Below are positions 49,047 to 57,545 of a stretch of 64,000 nt of DNA, in pieces. This stretch comes from Clostridium bovifaecis (GTDB lineage: Bacteria > Bacillota > Clostridia > Clostridiales > Clostridiaceae). The position numbers were made by a program, and so were the translations under genes. A model generated the notes under the pieces. It was given only the letters and a program-made list of their open reading frames with translations, had not been told where the DNA came from and ran no database searches. The first letter of the stretch is position 1; the number at the start of each line of letters is the position of its first letter. The DNA lies in the NCBI GenBank assembly GCA_009738435.1, contig CP046522.1, forward strand, positions 1,457,249 through 1,521,248, in the 5' to 3' direction.

Positions 49047-50212
49047 AATAATGGAATTTATAACACAAAATCCAATAGATGTAGGTTTGATGTTGATATT
49101 TTTATATCCCATTATAAAAGGATTTCTATTTAAGTTTTCCTCAAAAAATTTAAAAAATGATATAGAAGATGCAGGTAGTTATAGTGCTTTTATAATAGGG
49201 TCGATAATAGGGGTATATATCAAAGGGAATTTTCGTTAATCATGATAGAGGAGTATATAAGAAAGTATATGATTATATTCCAGATAAAATTATATCTCTA
49301 ATACAAAATAAGCCTATATTTATTTATGTAGTATGTATGCCTATTATTATATTTATAATATATAAGATAATAGAAATATTTATAGGACTTATAAATAAGT
49401 TTACATTATACCCACTGTTAGATGGAATTGAAAACTTGTTAAGAGAGAAAAGCAACTTTACAAAGAGAATACTTGGCGCTTTATTTCAACTTCCAAAGGC
49501 AGTATGCTTTCTTTTTCTAATTACTTTTGTCTTAAATTTATTTGCAATGGTAGGAATAAGTGAGAATTACAATGAGAAGCTAGAAAGGTCAATAGTATAT
49601 GGTTTTGTGAGCAATGAAATAGTAAGCCCAATAACAAATTCTAATTTTGCTAAAGAGCTTCCTAATATAATCAATGATTCTTTTAAAATAGTTGTAAAAG
49701 ATGATTTAGATAAACCAGCAAACAGCTCAAGTAGAACCATTGTTTATTATAATGGCATAACTTTAGACGAAGGTCTAAAATCAAATGAAGAGATAGACAA
49801 TTTTGCTAGAAAACTAGTGCAAAATAAAAAAACTTCTAAAGCAAAAGCAAAAGCAATTTACGATTGGGTTGGAAAAAATGTTGAGTATGATTATGATAAG
49901 GTTGAAAAGATACTAAATAATGATTTTAGTGTAAAGTCTGGAGCTATAAACACTTACTATACAAAAAAAGGGATTTGCTTCGATTATTCCTGCCTTTACT
50001 CTGCCATGGCCCAAGCAAGTGGAATTAAGGTAAGAATTGTTACAGGAGAAGGATTTAATGGCGTAAGCTGGGTTAGCCATGCATGGAATCAAGTTTATAT
50101 TGAAGAAGAAGAAAGGTGGATAAACATAGATACTACATTCTACAAGGGTGGTAATTACTTTGATAGTACAATATTTAAACTCGACCATAGAAATGGGAAA
50201 ATAGCAGGATAG
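49039..50212 (+). CDS. transglutaminase-like membrane protein (frame broken at about 49230)
   Basis: The first frame (49039-49239) gives MEFITQNPIDVGLMLIFLYP and a second helix ending at IKGNFR-stop. Another frame, open before the ATG at 49337, continues IFVNHDRGVYKKVYDYIPDK with further helices. The soluble domain has SKAKAKAIYDWVGKNVEYDY, KKGICFDYSCLYSAMAQASG (catalytic Cys), VSHAWNQVYIE (His) and WINIDTTF (Asp). This is the papain-like transglutaminase-like triad. Removing one G of GGG at ~49226 rejoins the frames into ~391 residues. The substrate is unknown. It is translated after recX with overlap. Confidence 0.78.
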
Positions 50213-50262
50213 AATAATTTAAAATGGAAAACAAAATAGGTGAATAAACAAAAAAACAATGA

Positions 50263-50293
50263 GTTAAGGTTTTGCCTTTGGCAAAACCTTAAC
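50263..50293 (+). terminator. terminator after transglutaminase gene
   Basis: GTTAAGGTTTTGCC / GGCAAAACCTTAAC is a perfect 14-bp stem with a TTT loop and TATTTTAAAT tail. Confidence 0.85.
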
Positions 50294-50399
50294 TATTTTA
50301 AATTATAGGCTTTAATCATCTATATAGATTAAAGAACTATAGAAAACTAAGGTTTGTTGAATAATTGTAAAAATCAATGGTTGCATAATTAAAACAATA

Positions 50400-50430
50400 T
50401 TGACATATTTTTTTGGTGATGTATCATATT
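50400..50430 (+). promoter_or_regulatory. candidate promoter of the agr locus
   Basis: TTGACA at 50400-50405 with TATCAT at 50422-50427 (16-base spacer), about 95 bases before agrD. The -10 box is a poor match. Nothing else was seen in the gap 50294-50522. Confidence 0.45.
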
Positions 50431-50522
50431 ATTATATACAGTTACATAATTGTATATAATAATGTCTAAAAATTAAAACTTAAGATGAAAAATATATAAA
50501 AGTAAATTTTAGGGGGTTTATT

Positions 50523-50666
50523 ATGGTAAAAGTATTAAAAATTCTACAAAGTAAGACCTTAAGAGTGGTAGGATGTTTAGCTCTAGTATTAGGTGCTACA
50601 ACAGCTTCAACAGCTACTATGTTTTTAATGCATCAACCAGAATGCCCAAAGGAACTTATTAAGTAG
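50523..50666 (+). CDS. agrD: AgrD-like cyclic autoinducer propeptide
   Basis: The 47-residue peptide follows AGGGGG. It has an N-terminal amphipathic/hydrophobic part (VLKILQSKTLRVVGCLALVL), a small-residue stretch GATTASTAT, a hydrophobic pentamer region TMFLM and the recognition tail HQPECPKELIK. The QPE-x-PKEL tail is typical of clostridial AgrD. Genes for an Agr-type sensor kinase and AgrB follow, which confirms the role as autoinducer precursor. The residue expected to be the ring-forming Cys (or Ser) aligns with Thr32 here; a Cys occurs at position 41 in the tail instead. Confidence 0.85.
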   Translation: MVKVLKILQSKTLRVVGCLALVLGATTASTATMFLMHQPECPKELIK

Positions 50667-50758
50667 GGAGCAAAACCTTACTAATAGGGCGGCTACTAAA
50701 TAAGAGATATTAAATAAGTACTTATTAAATATCTCTTATTTATTTAGGAGGATTATAT

Positions 50759-52111
50759 ATGACAGCGAGAAATTTTATACTGGAAAGTTCCCTTTCTATA
50801 ATGGAAGCATTAAACATAGCTTTGATTTATTTAGGAGTAGTTCAAAAGGTACATTATTTTAAAGAAGAAAAGTTAAAAATTGCACTATTTATAATTCTTT
50901 ATTCTATATTTTCTGCGTGGGCTTCAATTGGAATCCCAAATGGATACCATTCTGTTTTAATTATTCTTCTATCTATAATAGTTTTATCCATACTTACTTC
51001 AACTAGAATGACAATATCATCAATAGGGGTACTTGCCTCCGCTATTTATTTTCTAATTGTTGAAATAACTATTATGCTTTTAGCATCTGGTATCACTGGA
51101 ATTAACTTTTTTAATGCTGAAGAATTCCAGAGGGTAAGGTATATATTTACGGTTATAGTAAAGATTCTGGAGATGATATTTGTAATACTTATAATGTACA
51201 AGCGAAAAAATCACATTTTGAAATTATCTTATAGAGATATTGAAGAGGGAAACTTTGTTTACTGGTTTTTAGGTATGTTTCTTATGGGACTAGTTGTTTT
51301 GAGCGTTAATTTTATAAATTCTAATAAAGTAGATATGCTATTATATAATATTTTGTTATTTCTAATTTTTTTATTTTTTATAGTAATAGGAATTATTGAT
51401 TATAGAAAAAAAGTAGAATTAATTAATATAAAAAATAAGTTTCATGTTAGAGAAGAGTATATAAATAACTTAGAAGCCGTTGTGGATATAATTAGAAAAG
51501 AAAAGCATGATTTTGCAAATCACATAAATACAGTTTATGCGATTTGTATTTTGAATAGGGAGAATTCTACAGAGAGAATAAAGGACTATTTAAAGAGCAT
51601 CACTGACAATTTGCAATCTTCTTATAAATTTTATAACACGGGAAATACGTATGTAGATGGATTAATTGCAGTTAAAAGTAACTACGCTTTTGAAAACAAC
51701 ATTTATCTAGATGTAGATTTTGAAACTTCTCTAGAAGCATTAGAAATTAATGATAACGATTTAGTAGCTATTTTATCTAATATTCTGGATAATGCTTTTC
51801 ATGCCGTATTGAGTGAACCAAAAGAAAAAAAGAAGATAGTTTCAGTATATGGATATATAGAGAGTAATAAATACTATTTATCTATAGCAAATAATGGACC
51901 AATGATATCGGAAGAAGCAAAAGGGAAAATATTTAAGAAAGGATTTTCTACGAAAGTATACAATAAAAAGGAACATGGATTTGGGTTGTTTATTGTAGAA
52001 CAACTTATTAGGAAAAATGAAGGAGAAATTATGTTTTCTAGTTCAGAAGAGGAAACAGAATTTTTATTTATTTTAAAAGTAAAGAAGGGATACTGTGGAG
52101 AAAATAGCTAG
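50759..52111 (+). CDS. agrC: AgrC-like sensor histidine kinase
   Basis: Six to seven N-terminal membrane helices (residues ~10-215) form the peptide sensor, followed by a coiled linker. The phospho-acceptor is His250 in RKEKHDFANH, and the GHKL ATPase domain has the N box NILDNAFHAV (N345) and the G box HGFGLFIVEQL. This matches HPK10/AgrC-type quorum sensors. The length of 450 residues is normal. AGGAGG precedes the ATG. It lies between agrD and agrB, with agrB starting inside its last codons. No response regulator gene is present next to it. Confidence 0.87.
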   Translation: MTARNFILESSLSIMEALNIALIYLGVVQKVHYFKEEKLKIALFIILYSIFSAWASIGIPNGYHSVLIILLSIIVLSILTSTRMTISSIGVLASAIYFLIVEITIMLLASGITGINFFNAEEFQRVRYIFTVIVKILEMIFVILIMYKRKNHILKLSYRDIEEGNFVYWFLGMFLMGLVVLSVNFINSNKVDMLLYNILLFLIFLFFIVIGIIDYRKKVELINIKNKFHVREEYINNLEAVVDIIRKEKHDFANHINTVYAICILNRENSTERIKDYLKSITDNLQSSYKFYNTGNTYVDGLIAVKSNYAFENNIYLDVDFETSLEALEINDNDLVAILSNILDNAFHAVLSEPKEKKKIVSVYGYIESNKYYLSIANNGPMISEEAKGKIFKKGFSTKVYNKKEHGFGLFIVEQLIRKNEGEIMFSSSEEETEFLFILKVKKGYCGENS

Positions 52112-52658
52112 TAAATTGACAGATTCTATATATAAGAATAATCCAGCTTTGACAGATTTAGAATTAAAGAAAATTAAATTTGGATTAGAATGTTTTCTAA
52201 GTGAAATATCCAAAATATTAATTTATTTTACGATATTTAGGATATTTTCCCTCACAAAATATTTTCTTTTAGCTTTGTTTCCTTTTATGACATTAAGGGC
52301 TGCAGCAGGTGGATATCATGAAAAGACGTATTTAAAATGTCTCATAAATAGTTTTATTCTAATGTTTACTATTGTACTAATTGGTATTAAAACCGGATTG
52401 CCCATGTACTTAAAGGGTATATTTATACTATTATCTCTTGCTTTTATTATTATTTATGCACCTGTTGATCACTACAATAAGCCTATTATAAGCAAAGACA
52501 GACGGAATAATCTGAAGTTTACCTCAATAGGCATATTTATCTTATTAGTATTAATTGGTATTTTTCTTGGAGGAAAACTAGGGAATACTATTTTAGCTTC
52601 AGTGTTTATAGAAAGTGCTACACTTCCTTTAGGTTATTATTTTAATAAAAGAAAATAA
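52095..52658 (+). CDS. agrB: AgrB-type autoinducer-processing peptidase
   Basis: This polytopic membrane cysteine peptidase cleaves the AgrD tail and forms the ring. The catalytic pair is His75 and Cys82 in LRAAAGGYHEKTYLKCLI. Five or six membrane helices follow. The start is a GTG overlapping agrC by 17 bases, with AAGAAGGGA as ribosome site. The 187-residue length is near the usual ~200. The gene order D-C-B differs from the classical BDCA order. Confidence 0.92.
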   Translation: MEKIASKLTDSIYKNNPALTDLELKKIKFGLECFLSEISKILIYFTIFRIFSLTKYFLLALFPFMTLRAAAGGYHEKTYLKCLINSFILMFTIVLIGIKTGLPMYLKGIFILLSLAFIIIYAPVDHYNKPIISKDRRNNLKFTSIGIFILLVLIGIFLGGKLGNTILASVFIESATLPLGYYFNKRK

Positions 52659-52665
52659 TAATATA

Positions 52666-53017
52666 TTAGCTTTTTTTGTAGCTGCTTATGATTAGATTTA
52701 TAGCTTTTTCACATTCATAATCCTCGTGATTTAAAGCCCAAGCGGTATTAAAGCAGACAAGAGCCTTTTTAGGATTTTTAAGCATAGCATAACAGTAGCC
52801 TAAATTAAAGAAGTATCTACTATCTTCCTTCTCTTTTATAGCGGATTTTAATAAAGGAATAGCTTTCTCATAGTTATTAAGTTTTATAAGACAAACGGCA
52901 ATATTGTATAGTGAGGCCGGGGTATTTTCGCTAAATTCCACAGCCTTTTTATATATCAATAGCTCTTTCATATTCTCTTTTATTATATAAATCATTAGCC
53001 TTTTCAAAGTAACTCAT
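52666..53017 (-). CDS. TPR-repeat protein (frame broken at about 52965)
   Basis: AAGGAGAAA precedes the ATG at 53017. The frame MSYFEKANDLYNKREYERAI stops at ATATAA, and another frame continues YKKAVEFSENTPASLYNIAV, KLNNYEKAIPLLKSAIKEKE and ALVCFNTAWALNHEDYECEK. Two additional bases (one AT unit) would restore AIDIYKKAVEF. Together there are three TPR units in ~118 residues, so it is a small protein-interaction module. The partner is unknown. It ends eight bases from convergent agrB. Confidence 0.7.
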
Positions 53018-53045
53018 ATTTTTCTCCTTAAATTCACGTAAAAGT

Positions 53046-53080
53046 AATTAAACATGAGCATCTTGTGCTCATGTTTAATT
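53046..53080 (-). terminator. terminator of the permease transcript
   Basis: AATTAAACATGAGCA / TGCTCATGTTTAATT is a perfect 15-bp stem located after the minus-strand permease gene, which ends at 53126. Confidence 0.75.
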
Positions 53081-53125
53081 ATTATCGGATTTTAAAGAAA
53101 ATATTCACAAATATTGGATAGTTTT

Positions 53126-53935
53126 TTAATTTTTGTTTTTATTGCCTTGCGTCAACCGTTTTTCGAGTATGGCAACTACCTGATACATTAAAAAAGCTAG
53201 GAGAGAAAGAATTATTATACTCATCATAACCATATCAAGTTGGGAGATTTGCCCTCCAAATATTATCAAGAAGCCAAGACCGTTCTTAGCTACTAAAAAC
53301 TCTCCCATGATAACACCTACCCAGGAAAGGCCAACATTTATCTTTAATGCTGAAATAATAGTAGGAAAGGTAGCTGGTATAATTAAGTGATATAAAATCT
53401 GAATTTTTGTAGCTCCAAAGGTTTCTAGTAATTTAATTTTATCCTTATCTACTTCCCTAAAACCATTTAAAATTCCTATTATAGTTACAACTATGGAGAT
53501 CAAGAGAGTAATTAATATTATTGCCTTGACTCCGTTTCCTACCCAGAATATAATGATAGGTGCTAGAGCAACCTTAGGAAGAGCATTGAGCACTACAAGA
53601 TAAGGATCGAGCACTTCAGAAGCAAACTTTGACCACCACAAGAGAATAGCTATAATAGTACCTAGTATTGTACTTAGTACAAAACCTAATATAGTCTCTC
53701 CGCAGGTGACTAGAATATGCTTGAATAAAGTTCCTTCGCTATATACTTTTATAAGACTTTTCCACATTCTAGACGGTGTGCTGGTTAGAAAAGGATCTAT
53801 CAATCCTATATTACCTGCTACTTCCCAAAATACAAATAATGTTACTAAAATAAACATTCTTGTAAATATGACTTTTCTTTTGTTTCTATTTACTTGTTTT
53901 ATATAATTTTGGTGTTCTAAGCTATAATTATTCAT
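53126..53935 (-). CDS. ABC transporter permease, SsuC/TauC type
   Basis: This 269-residue protein has about six membrane helices and a binding-protein-dependent transport domain. The EAA motif is LLETFGATKIQILYHLIIPA. It matches permeases of nitrate/sulfonate/taurine (or thiamine-precursor) importers. Its start overlaps the stop of the ABC ATPase gene by eight bases (53928-53935), so the two are one operon. The ATPase gene is interrupted upstream, so polar effects on this permease are likely. Confidence 0.9.
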   Translation of the reverse strand: MNNYSLEHQNYIKQVNRNKRKVIFTRMFILVTLFVFWEVAGNIGLIDPFLTSTPSRMWKSLIKVYSEGTLFKHILVTCGETILGFVLSTILGTIIAILLWWSKFASEVLDPYLVVLNALPKVALAPIIIFWVGNGVKAIILITLLISIVVTIIGILNGFREVDKDKIKLLETFGATKIQILYHLIIPATFPTIISALKINVGLSWVGVIMGEFLVAKNGLGFLIIFGGQISQLDMVMMSIIILSLLAFLMYQVVAILEKRLTQGNKNKN

Positions 53936-54113
53936 TAAGATCCATCTCCTTCCAGATAGTATTAAAATATATTCTAAAGTCAGGAGATTCTCTGCATTTT
54001 AGTGGTGACTCATTCTCTTTACATAATTCAATGTCAATTATTTTTTTTATCCTAGCAGGTCGTTTAGAAAGAACTATTACTCGGTTAGACATAGATATAG
54101 CTTCTGCTATATC
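53928..54113 (-). pseudogene. ABC ATPase (SsuB type), C-terminal fragment split off by insertion
   Basis: From the 17-bp repeat the frame reads DIAEAISMSNRVIVLSKRPA, then RIKKIIDIELCKENESPLKC and ends FNTIWKEMDLNE-stop at 53928. This is the end of an SsuB-type ATPase just after the H-loop. The matching N-terminal part lies at 56632-57237. The two are separated by a 2545-bp element and join in frame. The stop overlaps the permease start. Confidence 0.9.
54097..54113. repeat. attachment-site repeat, left copy
   Basis: ATAGCTTCTGCTATATC, a 17-bp direct repeat identical to 56642-56658. It lies inside the codons for DIAEAI of the ATPase and borders the recombinase element, so it is the likely crossover core. 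Confidence 0.85.
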
Positions 54114-54146
54114 TATAAAAATGCTGCTAATTACATAAAAGAAGGC

Positions 54147-55760
54147 TTAATCAGTTCCTAATAGTCTTATTTTTAGCTTTTCTCCGTCCCAAACAATCTC
54201 TTTAATAATGCTCTTAAGGATTTTTTTCTTGTTTTCAAAATCCATAGTATCTATATTAGCACTAAGTTTGCTTAAGTGTTCCTGTAGCATATCAAAATTT
54301 ATCTGTTTAACCAAGCTATTATCTTTTTTTCTTTCAACATCATTAAGTTCAAATTTAAGATTATTTAGTTCTTTATCTAGTTTTTCTATTTGCTTAATTA
54401 TATGAGCTGCAGCAGTAGAAGAAGTATTTTGTGCAAGCTGCAAGGTTAGGTTTTCTATAGACGATTCTAAGTCTTTTATATTTTTTCCTAGTTTAATCTG
54501 TTCATTATCAGCATTTTTAGAATCAGCATCTAATTTCTTTTTTACTTTACCAAGTTTTTTAGCTAATGCCCCTTTGTTAACAGCTAATCTCTTAAGCTCC
54601 TCCATCACTAGCATTTCTGCTTCGATTCCATTAAGATTGGTCATATCACATTGTGTTTTCCTTGACCTTTCTTTAAGCTTACACTTGTAATAGTGGTGCT
54701 TAATTTCGCCATTCTCGTACTTATAAGAAACTCTCAATTTATTACCGCAATTGGCACATACAAGCAATGGCGTTAATAAAGCTATTCGGCTAGTTCCTTC
54801 ACGTGGCGCTTTTAAACTATTTTCATGTAATAAATTTTGAACTTTTATCCAGTCATTAGAAGATATAATCCCTTTATGCTTACCAATAGCGACAATCCAC
54901 TCTGACATATCACGTTTTTTCACACTCTTATTAGGCTTGACAACTCTCTTATTGTACACCATAACTCCATTGTTACCGTTAAAGTCCTCGTAACTTGAGG
55001 CTATGTCCATGTTTTTTGAACTACAGTATTCATAGAAAAGCTGGTCAGCTATAACATAAACTGGATTAGTTAAGATAAATACGAGAGCTGTTTTGTCAAA
55101 GTTGCTATCTTTTTTAGACCTTATATTGTTTTTGATACAGTATCCCTCTAGTTTATTAATTCCGCCTAACTCTATATATTTTGCAAATAGTAGTTTAACT
55201 ATTTGCAATTCTTCAGGAACTGGAGTGAGCTTATACATTTTTCTAGCTTTCATTTTACTATCAAAATATTTTACAGCTTGACTATTAAATCCTAGAGGGG
55301 TTTTACCCCCAAGCCACCTTCCAGTTCGTGCTAATTGATGCATATTATCTTTTACGCGTTCAGCTATTGTTTCCCTTTCTAATTGTGCAAAAACACTTGC
55401 TATATACATCATAGCTCTTCCCATAGGAGTAGATGTATCAAACTGTTCTTTAATAGAAATGAACCCTATATTTAAGGTTTGTAGTTCATTAATAAGCGTA
55501 GAGAAATCTGCTATATTTCTGCTAATTCTATCTAATCTATAGCATATAAGGATATCAAAATTTTTACATTTGGCATCCCTAAGCATTTTTTTGAACTGTG
55601 GTCTATCTACGTTTCCACCACTAAAGCCTTCATCCTCATATACTATGTGTTCAGTTATACCCATTTTTTCGGCATATTCCTTACATAACTGCACTTGATT
55701 TTCTATGGATTCGCCTTTACCTGTAAATTTACTTTTACGGCTATATATAGCAGCCTTCAT
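54147..55760 (-). CDS. large serine recombinase (site-specific integrase)
   Basis: The 537-residue protein has an N-terminal resolvase domain (AAIYSRKSKFTGKGESIENQ, candidate nucleophile Ser10; YRLDRISRNIADFSTLINEL). A recombinase domain follows from ~residue 160 (GGKTPLGFNSQA). A zinc ribbon (CANCGNKLRVSYKYE .. YYKCKLKERSRKTQC) and a C-terminal coiled coil complete it. This is the phiC31/TnpX/SpoIVCA-like group. I choose the ATG at 55760, behind GAGGTGATC; an upstream ATG at 55829 lacks a site. It should catalyse recombination between the two 17-bp repeats; excision usually also needs a directionality factor. Confidence 0.93.
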   Translation of the reverse strand: MKAAIYSRKSKFTGKGESIENQVQLCKEYAEKMGITEHIVYEDEGFSGGNVDRPQFKKMLRDAKCKNFDILICYRLDRISRNIADFSTLINELQTLNIGFISIKEQFDTSTPMGRAMMYIASVFAQLERETIAERVKDNMHQLARTGRWLGGKTPLGFNSQAVKYFDSKMKARKMYKLTPVPEELQIVKLLFAKYIELGGINKLEGYCIKNNIRSKKDSNFDKTALVFILTNPVYVIADQLFYEYCSSKNMDIASSYEDFNGNNGVMVYNKRVVKPNKSVKKRDMSEWIVAIGKHKGIISSNDWIKVQNLLHENSLKAPREGTSRIALLTPLLVCANCGNKLRVSYKYENGEIKHHYYKCKLKERSRKTQCDMTNLNGIEAEMLVMEELKRLAVNKGALAKKLGKVKKKLDADSKNADNEQIKLGKNIKDLESSIENLTLQLAQNTSSTAAAHIIKQIEKLDKELNNLKFELNDVERKKDNSLVKQINFDMLQEHLSKLSANIDTMDFENKKKILKSIIKEIVWDGEKLKIRLLGTD

Positions 55761-56054
55761 TTTGATCACCTCAGATTTATTATATTGGCTAAATCGTAAA
55801 TCTTTTAGAATTATAATATCATATTTCATAGTTCAATATAGACGTACCATATATATTATATATCTACTGGGAATATAGGCAAATACAAACTTGTTTCATT
55901 TTGATTTAAGTAATAAAAATATAGAGGTAGCATGAAATAAATATAAAAGGACAAATGAAATCAAAATAGTAACATAAAGGGCAGATTAGTAAAATCTTAT
56001 GAAAGTGGCATAGGACAAGCATTTTAAGACATAAATCATATCAAGGCAATAAAT

Positions 56055-56240
56055 ATGGAGGGAGTTATTATAGCTAAAAGGCAAATCATAGTTGAGATTA
56101 TTAATCCTGAAGCGCTTGAGCAAGCAAGCATAAACTTTACTAACACCATATTTGACATTTGGTGGGAGAAACAAAGGAAAGTTATTGCCTTAGGTAAAGA
56201 ATGGCATGTTAGTGATGAGAGAACCAATAGTTGTAAGTAA
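56055..56240 (+). CDS. small protein within the recombinase element
   Basis: The 61-residue frame encodes AKRQIIVEIINPEALEQASI then FDIWWEKQRKVIALGKEWHV. A weak AAGG precedes the ATG. It is the only other ORF with coding character in the element, divergent from the recombinase. It is small and charged, as recombination directionality factors can be, but no motif supports that. I do not recognise the family. Confidence 0.45.
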   Translation: MEGVIIAKRQIIVEIINPEALEQASINFTNTIFDIWWEKQRKVIALGKEWHVSDERTNSCK

Positions 56241-56631
56241 CTTAGCAGTAAAGTAACAGCTAGTCTTAAAAGTCTTTCATAAAAAACTACTTTGCAGTAA
56301 AAATTGATATACAGCAAACAAAAGTTACAACAAAAATATGAACTTGAAAAATAAATAAAATAGTTGTCTTTGTATAAATTGATAGAATGTATAAATATAC
56401 ATTTTCCACATTATGGCATACGTCTAAACATACCGCAATTAGTTGATAGTATGAACAAATGGATGAATTAGATTGGATAACGCGGAGATATCCTTTTGAT
56501 GTAATTTTATATAATACAACAAACAATTAAGGCTCCTATTTTATAAAGTATTTCTTACTTAATTATAGAGTAATTTCTGTAATGATAAAGTAGTATATAT
56601 AATAATGTAGGGATTTTTTATTTGGTAGTAT

Positions 56632-57237
56632 TTAAATAGACATAGCTTCTGCTATATCATGAGTCACAATTATGGCAGTTTTATTTTCGTGCTTTATAAT
56701 TTTAAATATCTCATCGCTTGCATTTAATCTGCTTTGATAGTCAAGGGCAGAAAAAGGTTCATCCAGAAGAAGTATACTAGGGTCTAAGGCAAGAGTCCTT
56801 ATTAGTGCTACTCTTTGCCGCATTCCTCCAGATAATTGATTTGGATAATGGTTTTTAAAGTCCCAAAGATTATAATCCGTAAGAAGTTTTATTATTTTAG
56901 ACTTATTTTCCTCATTTACCTTATGTTGTATTTTAAGGCCTAAGAGAACATTATCCCATACTGTTAACCATTCAAAGAGCTGATCCTTTTGAAACATATA
57001 GCCTATTTTTAGTGAGGTTTCCTCAAGGCTCTTATTATCTACTAAGACTTCGCCTTTTGATGGAATTAAAATTTTTGCAATAATATTTAAAATGGTAGAC
57101 TTACCACAACCTGAAGGGCCTACAATACTGATAAATTCGCCATCAGATACTGAAAAGGAAATATCCTCTAATGCCTTAGTTTCACCCTGTAGAGTATGAT
57201 AATTCATATAAACATGGGAGATTTTTAAATCTTTCAT
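56632..57237 (-). pseudogene. ABC ATPase (SsuB type), N-terminal fragment
   Basis: The ATG at 57237 follows AGGAG. Walker A GPSGCGKST (near residue 42), Q-loop YMFQKDQLFEW, signature LSGGMRQR, Walker B ILLLDEPFSALD and the H-loop THDIAEAM are present. The frame then enters the inserted element and stops two codons later at 56632. The missing ~57 residues lie at 53928-54096. As it stands, the protein keeps all ATPase motifs but lacks its C-terminal part, so activity is uncertain. Confidence 0.9.
56642..56658. repeat. attachment-site repeat, right copy
   Basis: ATAGCTTCTGCTATATC, identical to 54097-54113. Flanking bases differ (C versus T on the left, A versus T on the right), which sets the shared core at 17 bp. 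Confidence 0.85.
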
Positions 57238-57545
57238 AGCATCAACTCCTAAGACGTTATAGTTCATTATATGAATTAAAAGAAATAATGTTAAAATGGA
57301 GAGATAATATTAATAGATAATAAAAATAAAATCATAGATTGGAACAGATAGTTCACATTAATGCTCTTAAATTAAAGATAAATAGAAAAAACGTGAGAAA
57401 AAGAGATAAAACCTGAGATTGAAAAATGTGGACAAAAACCTTATAATTAATTAATCGAAAAGTCTCATTAAAAGAATTTGTAAGAAATGGTATAATTTAA
57501 GAAATGTTATCTATATAAAAAATTAAAAAGAGTAGGAAGGAAAAT
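57238..57545 (+). other. divergent intergenic region
   Basis: This 308-bp gap separates the minus-strand ATPase gene from the plus-strand activase gene. TATAAT at 57491-57496 is a possible -10 box for the activase; no convincing -35 box or operator was seen. Confidence 0.4.

Larger units (their letters stand above)
54097..56641. mobile_element. 2.5-kb serine-recombinase element inserted in an ABC ATPase gene
   Basis: The element is bounded by 17-bp direct repeats and holds a large serine recombinase gene near its left end (its stop is 33 bases from the repeat) and one small ORF. Removing one repeat unit plus the element joins 596 bases of the N-terminal ATPase part to 169 bases of the C-terminal part: 765 bases, 254 codons plus stop, in frame. 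It is integrated at the conserved THDIAEA H-loop codons. No other cargo is recognisable; 56241-56631 holds no supported gene. Confidence 0.88.

Noticed and set aside
54208..54405. Plus-strand ORFs within the serine recombinase gene
   Set aside because: They are antisense shadows of the coiled-coil coding region.
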